From Actinomycetes bacterium (GTDB lineage: Bacteria > Actinomycetota > Acidimicrobiia > Acidimicrobiales > SZUA-35), in assembly GCA_024227975.1 (NCBI GenBank), contig JAAETV010000280.1, positions 1 through 8,307 on the forward strand: 8,307 nt of DNA, given 5' to 3'. The notes beneath the pieces were generated by a model that was not told where the DNA came from, did no database searches, and was given only the letters and a program-made list of their open reading frames with translations. The translations under genes and the position numbers were made by a program. Of this stretch, positions 7,069 to 8,307 are shown one piece after another. Every line of letters begins with the position of its first letter. Position 1 is the stretch's first letter.

Positions 7069-8223
7069 TCACGCCGTGACAGCTGATAGCACGAGATCGG
7101 AGAGGCGCTGCATGCGTTCGAAGTGGCGTGAGTCCTCGATCAAGCCCGTCGTCAGACACACGAATACGAGCTCGCGGCGTGGATCGACCCAGAACATGAT
7201 CGAGCCCGCGCCCAGCCCGCCGAACGTCTCGGGCGATGCGGTCAACCCGAACGGCATCGGGAAGATGCCTTCGCCACGAACGAAGAAACCGAGACCGATA
7301 TTGGCCGGGAAAGAGTCCCAGCCGCGTGTCTCGCGCCAGGCGTCGAACAGGTGATTGGGTTCGCAGCCCGTGTGGTTCTGTATCGCTAGTGAGAGCAGGG
7401 CTGCGGACAGGACGCGCTCCCCGTCGAGCGAACCTCCACAGCGCAGCGCTTCGCCGAAGCGGAACAGGTCGGCGGCGGTACCGACTGCACCCCCGCCCGG
7501 CATCTCGAACGTCTCACTCTGCAGCTCGTTCATGGCCTCCAGAGCGATGCGAGGGAACAAACCCGGAGTGGTATCGCGCACCACCACGGGCGAGATTCTC
7601 GGCGCCAGGTCGGCTCGCAGGCCCAGGCTCGTCTCGTTCATGTCAAGCGGTGCGAACAACTCCTCATGCAGGATCTCTCGAAACGGCCGGGTACCCCCGT
7701 CGAGACGTCTTGCGACCTCACCCAACACGGCGTAGGCCCCGATCGGGCTGTAGCTGACCCGGCTCCCCGGCGTTGTGAGCAGGGGCTGGTCGCACACCGC
7801 GAGTGCCATGGCCTCGAGGTCACCGACGCGGTCCGCCCCTAGCGGCGGGACCTCGGGAGGCATGCCGGCGGTGTGGTTCAGCAGTTGGGCAACCAGGATA
7901 CGTTGCTTGCCTTTCGTCCCGAACTCGGGGATCACGTCGGCTACAGGTGTGGTGAGCTGAAGCTCACCACGATCGACGCACTGCAGCACGGCCATCGCGG
8001 TGAAGGTCTTGGTCACCGAGAACAGGTGGAACACGTCATCTGTGCGCGCCGGCCGGTTGGTTGCCCGATCGGCGAAGCCGACGGCCTCGGAAAGGACGAC
8101 CTCACCCTGCCTTGCAATCAGCACCACCGCACCGTCGTAGCGCTCAGCGGCGACATCTGCCTTGATCGCCTGTGTCAGGTGTCCCAGTCGCTCGCCATCG
8201 AAACCTGAACCATGCTCCGTCAT
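7069..8223 (-). CDS. Serine hydrolase of the beta-lactamase/penicillin-binding (class C, EstB-like) fold
   Basis: A 384-residue product from ATG 8223, preceded by GGGAGG six bases upstream. The active-site motif SVTK (S69, K72, in FHLFSVTKTFTAMAVLQ) matches the SxxK nucleophile, followed by the family block LLNHTAGMP (114-122). The second motif is YSP at 158-160 (PGSRVSYSPIGAYAVLGEV). Here Y158 is the catalytic tyrosine, but the Asn usual in YxN is proline. The third region is FGGLGAGS (334-341), in place of KTG/HGG. MPGGGAVGTAADLFRF (241-256) is also typical. No signal peptide is seen, so it is probably cytoplasmic and more likely an esterase, lactonase or amide hydrolase than a beta-lactamase or cell-wall enzyme. 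It overlaps the upstream dehydrogenase by four bases (ATGA), indicating coupled translation. With the enolase-family enzyme downstream, a role in opening an ester or lactone in a catabolic route is plausible but inferred. Confidence 0.92.
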   Translation of the reverse strand: MTEHGSGFDGERLGHLTQAIKADVAAERYDGAVVLIARQGEVVLSEAVGFADRATNRPARTDDVFHLFSVTKTFTAMAVLQCVDRGELQLTTPVADVIPEFGTKGKQRILVAQLLNHTAGMPPEVPPLGADRVGDLEAMALAVCDQPLLTTPGSRVSYSPIGAYAVLGEVARRLDGGTRPFREILHEELFAPLDMNETSLGLRADLAPRISPVVVRDTTPGLFPRIALEAMNELQSETFEMPGGGAVGTAADLFRFGEALRCGGSLDGERVLSAALLSLAIQNHTGCEPNHLFDAWRETRGWDSFPANIGLGFFVRGEGIFPMPFGLTASPETFGGLGAGSIMFWVDPRRELVFVCLTTGLIEDSRHFERMQRLSDLVLSAVTA

Positions 8224-8307
8224 ATCGATCCTCCCTTGGAACGCATCTTCCCATAGCCGCCGCCATCCACGGACACGTCCTTCCCGATGATGCCCCGGTC
8301 CCGTCGG
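8220..8307 (-). CDS. C-terminus of a short-chain dehydrogenase/reductase (partial, 5' part outside window)
   Basis: The last 28 codons enter from the right edge on the minus strand and end at TGA 8222-8220. The peptide begins RRDRGIIGKDVSVDGGGYGK. I-I-G-x-x-V-S-V-D-G-G-x-G is the standard C-terminal block of classical NAD(P)-dependent SDR enzymes, in which x-TG-x-x-x-x-V-D-G-G closes the fold. The catalytic Tyr/Lys and cofactor motifs lie outside the window, so the substrate is unknown. The TGA overlaps the ATG of the serine hydrolase (ATGA), so the two genes form one transcript. An extra glycine in DGGGYG and a basic tail MRSKGGSI are slightly unusual but harmless. The piece is short, and the call rests on this one motif plus the coupling. 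Confidence 0.72.
   Translation of the reverse strand, partial: RRDRGIIGKDVSVDGGGYGKMRSKGGSI
8230..8235 (-). promoter_or_regulatory. Ribosome binding site of the serine hydrolase gene
   Basis: GGGAGG on the minus strand lies six bases (ATCGAT) before ATG 8223, inside the end of the upstream dehydrogenase gene. It supports the chosen start and translational coupling. Confidence 0.8.

Noticed and set aside
7068..7080. Perfect 5-bp hairpin GTCAC/GTGAC at the end of the serine hydrolase gene, considered as a terminator
   Set aside because: The stem is short, the loop is three bases, there is no T-run, and it lies over the stop codon; it is likely chance.

Overview
The window is GC-rich. It has GTG and ATG starts, some clear GGAGG-type ribosome sites, and a bacterial NTR/TIMP-like exported protein whose mature end would begin Cys-Ser-Cys. 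This fits a high-GC bacterium, most likely an actinobacterium (inference; no rRNA or other lineage marker is present). No tRNA, rRNA, CRISPR array, transposase or origin was seen.

Left part (1-3267). The window opens inside a badly decayed plus-strand gene for an AAA ATPase with a DUF4435/TOPRIM-like C-terminal domain. This two-domain theme is known from OLD-like and PARIS (AriA/AriB) defence proteins. The homology runs through all three plus frames, with several frameshifts and stops. Its tail meets the end of an intact convergent gene for a large two-domain HAD-superfamily protein of the COG5610 type, which is usually linked to surface polysaccharide synthesis.

Middle part (3268-5835). Two plus-strand pieces, 3499-3840 and 3860-4099, look like one unrecognised gene broken by a frame change and a TAG. 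They are followed by three copies of a 14-bp tandem repeat, lying exactly where the stop of that gene meets the start of the next. The next gene encodes an exported, C-terminally membrane-anchored NTR/TIMP-like protein. Its end overlaps a convergent stand-alone nucleotidyltransferase. Divergent from that lies a GNAT acetyltransferase gene broken by an in-frame TGA and a frameshift.

Right part (5836-8307). Three minus-strand genes are arranged as a metabolic cluster. Transcription would run from the C-terminus of a short-chain dehydrogenase (entering from the right edge), through a serine hydrolase of the beta-lactamase/esterase fold joined to it by an ATGA overlap, to a mandelate racemase/muconate lactonizing enzyme family member of the enolase superfamily after a 132-bp gap. 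All the residues expected for enolase-type catalysis are visible. This looks like a sugar-acid or lactone catabolic unit, but the substrate cannot be read from the sequence.

Overall, intact metabolic and envelope genes are interspersed with two or three decaying plus-strand genes. I did not find a convincing new multi-gene system. The most unusual signals are the start-site tandem repeat, which could act as a frame switch or be a duplication scar, and the fossil ATPase-DUF4435 gene.
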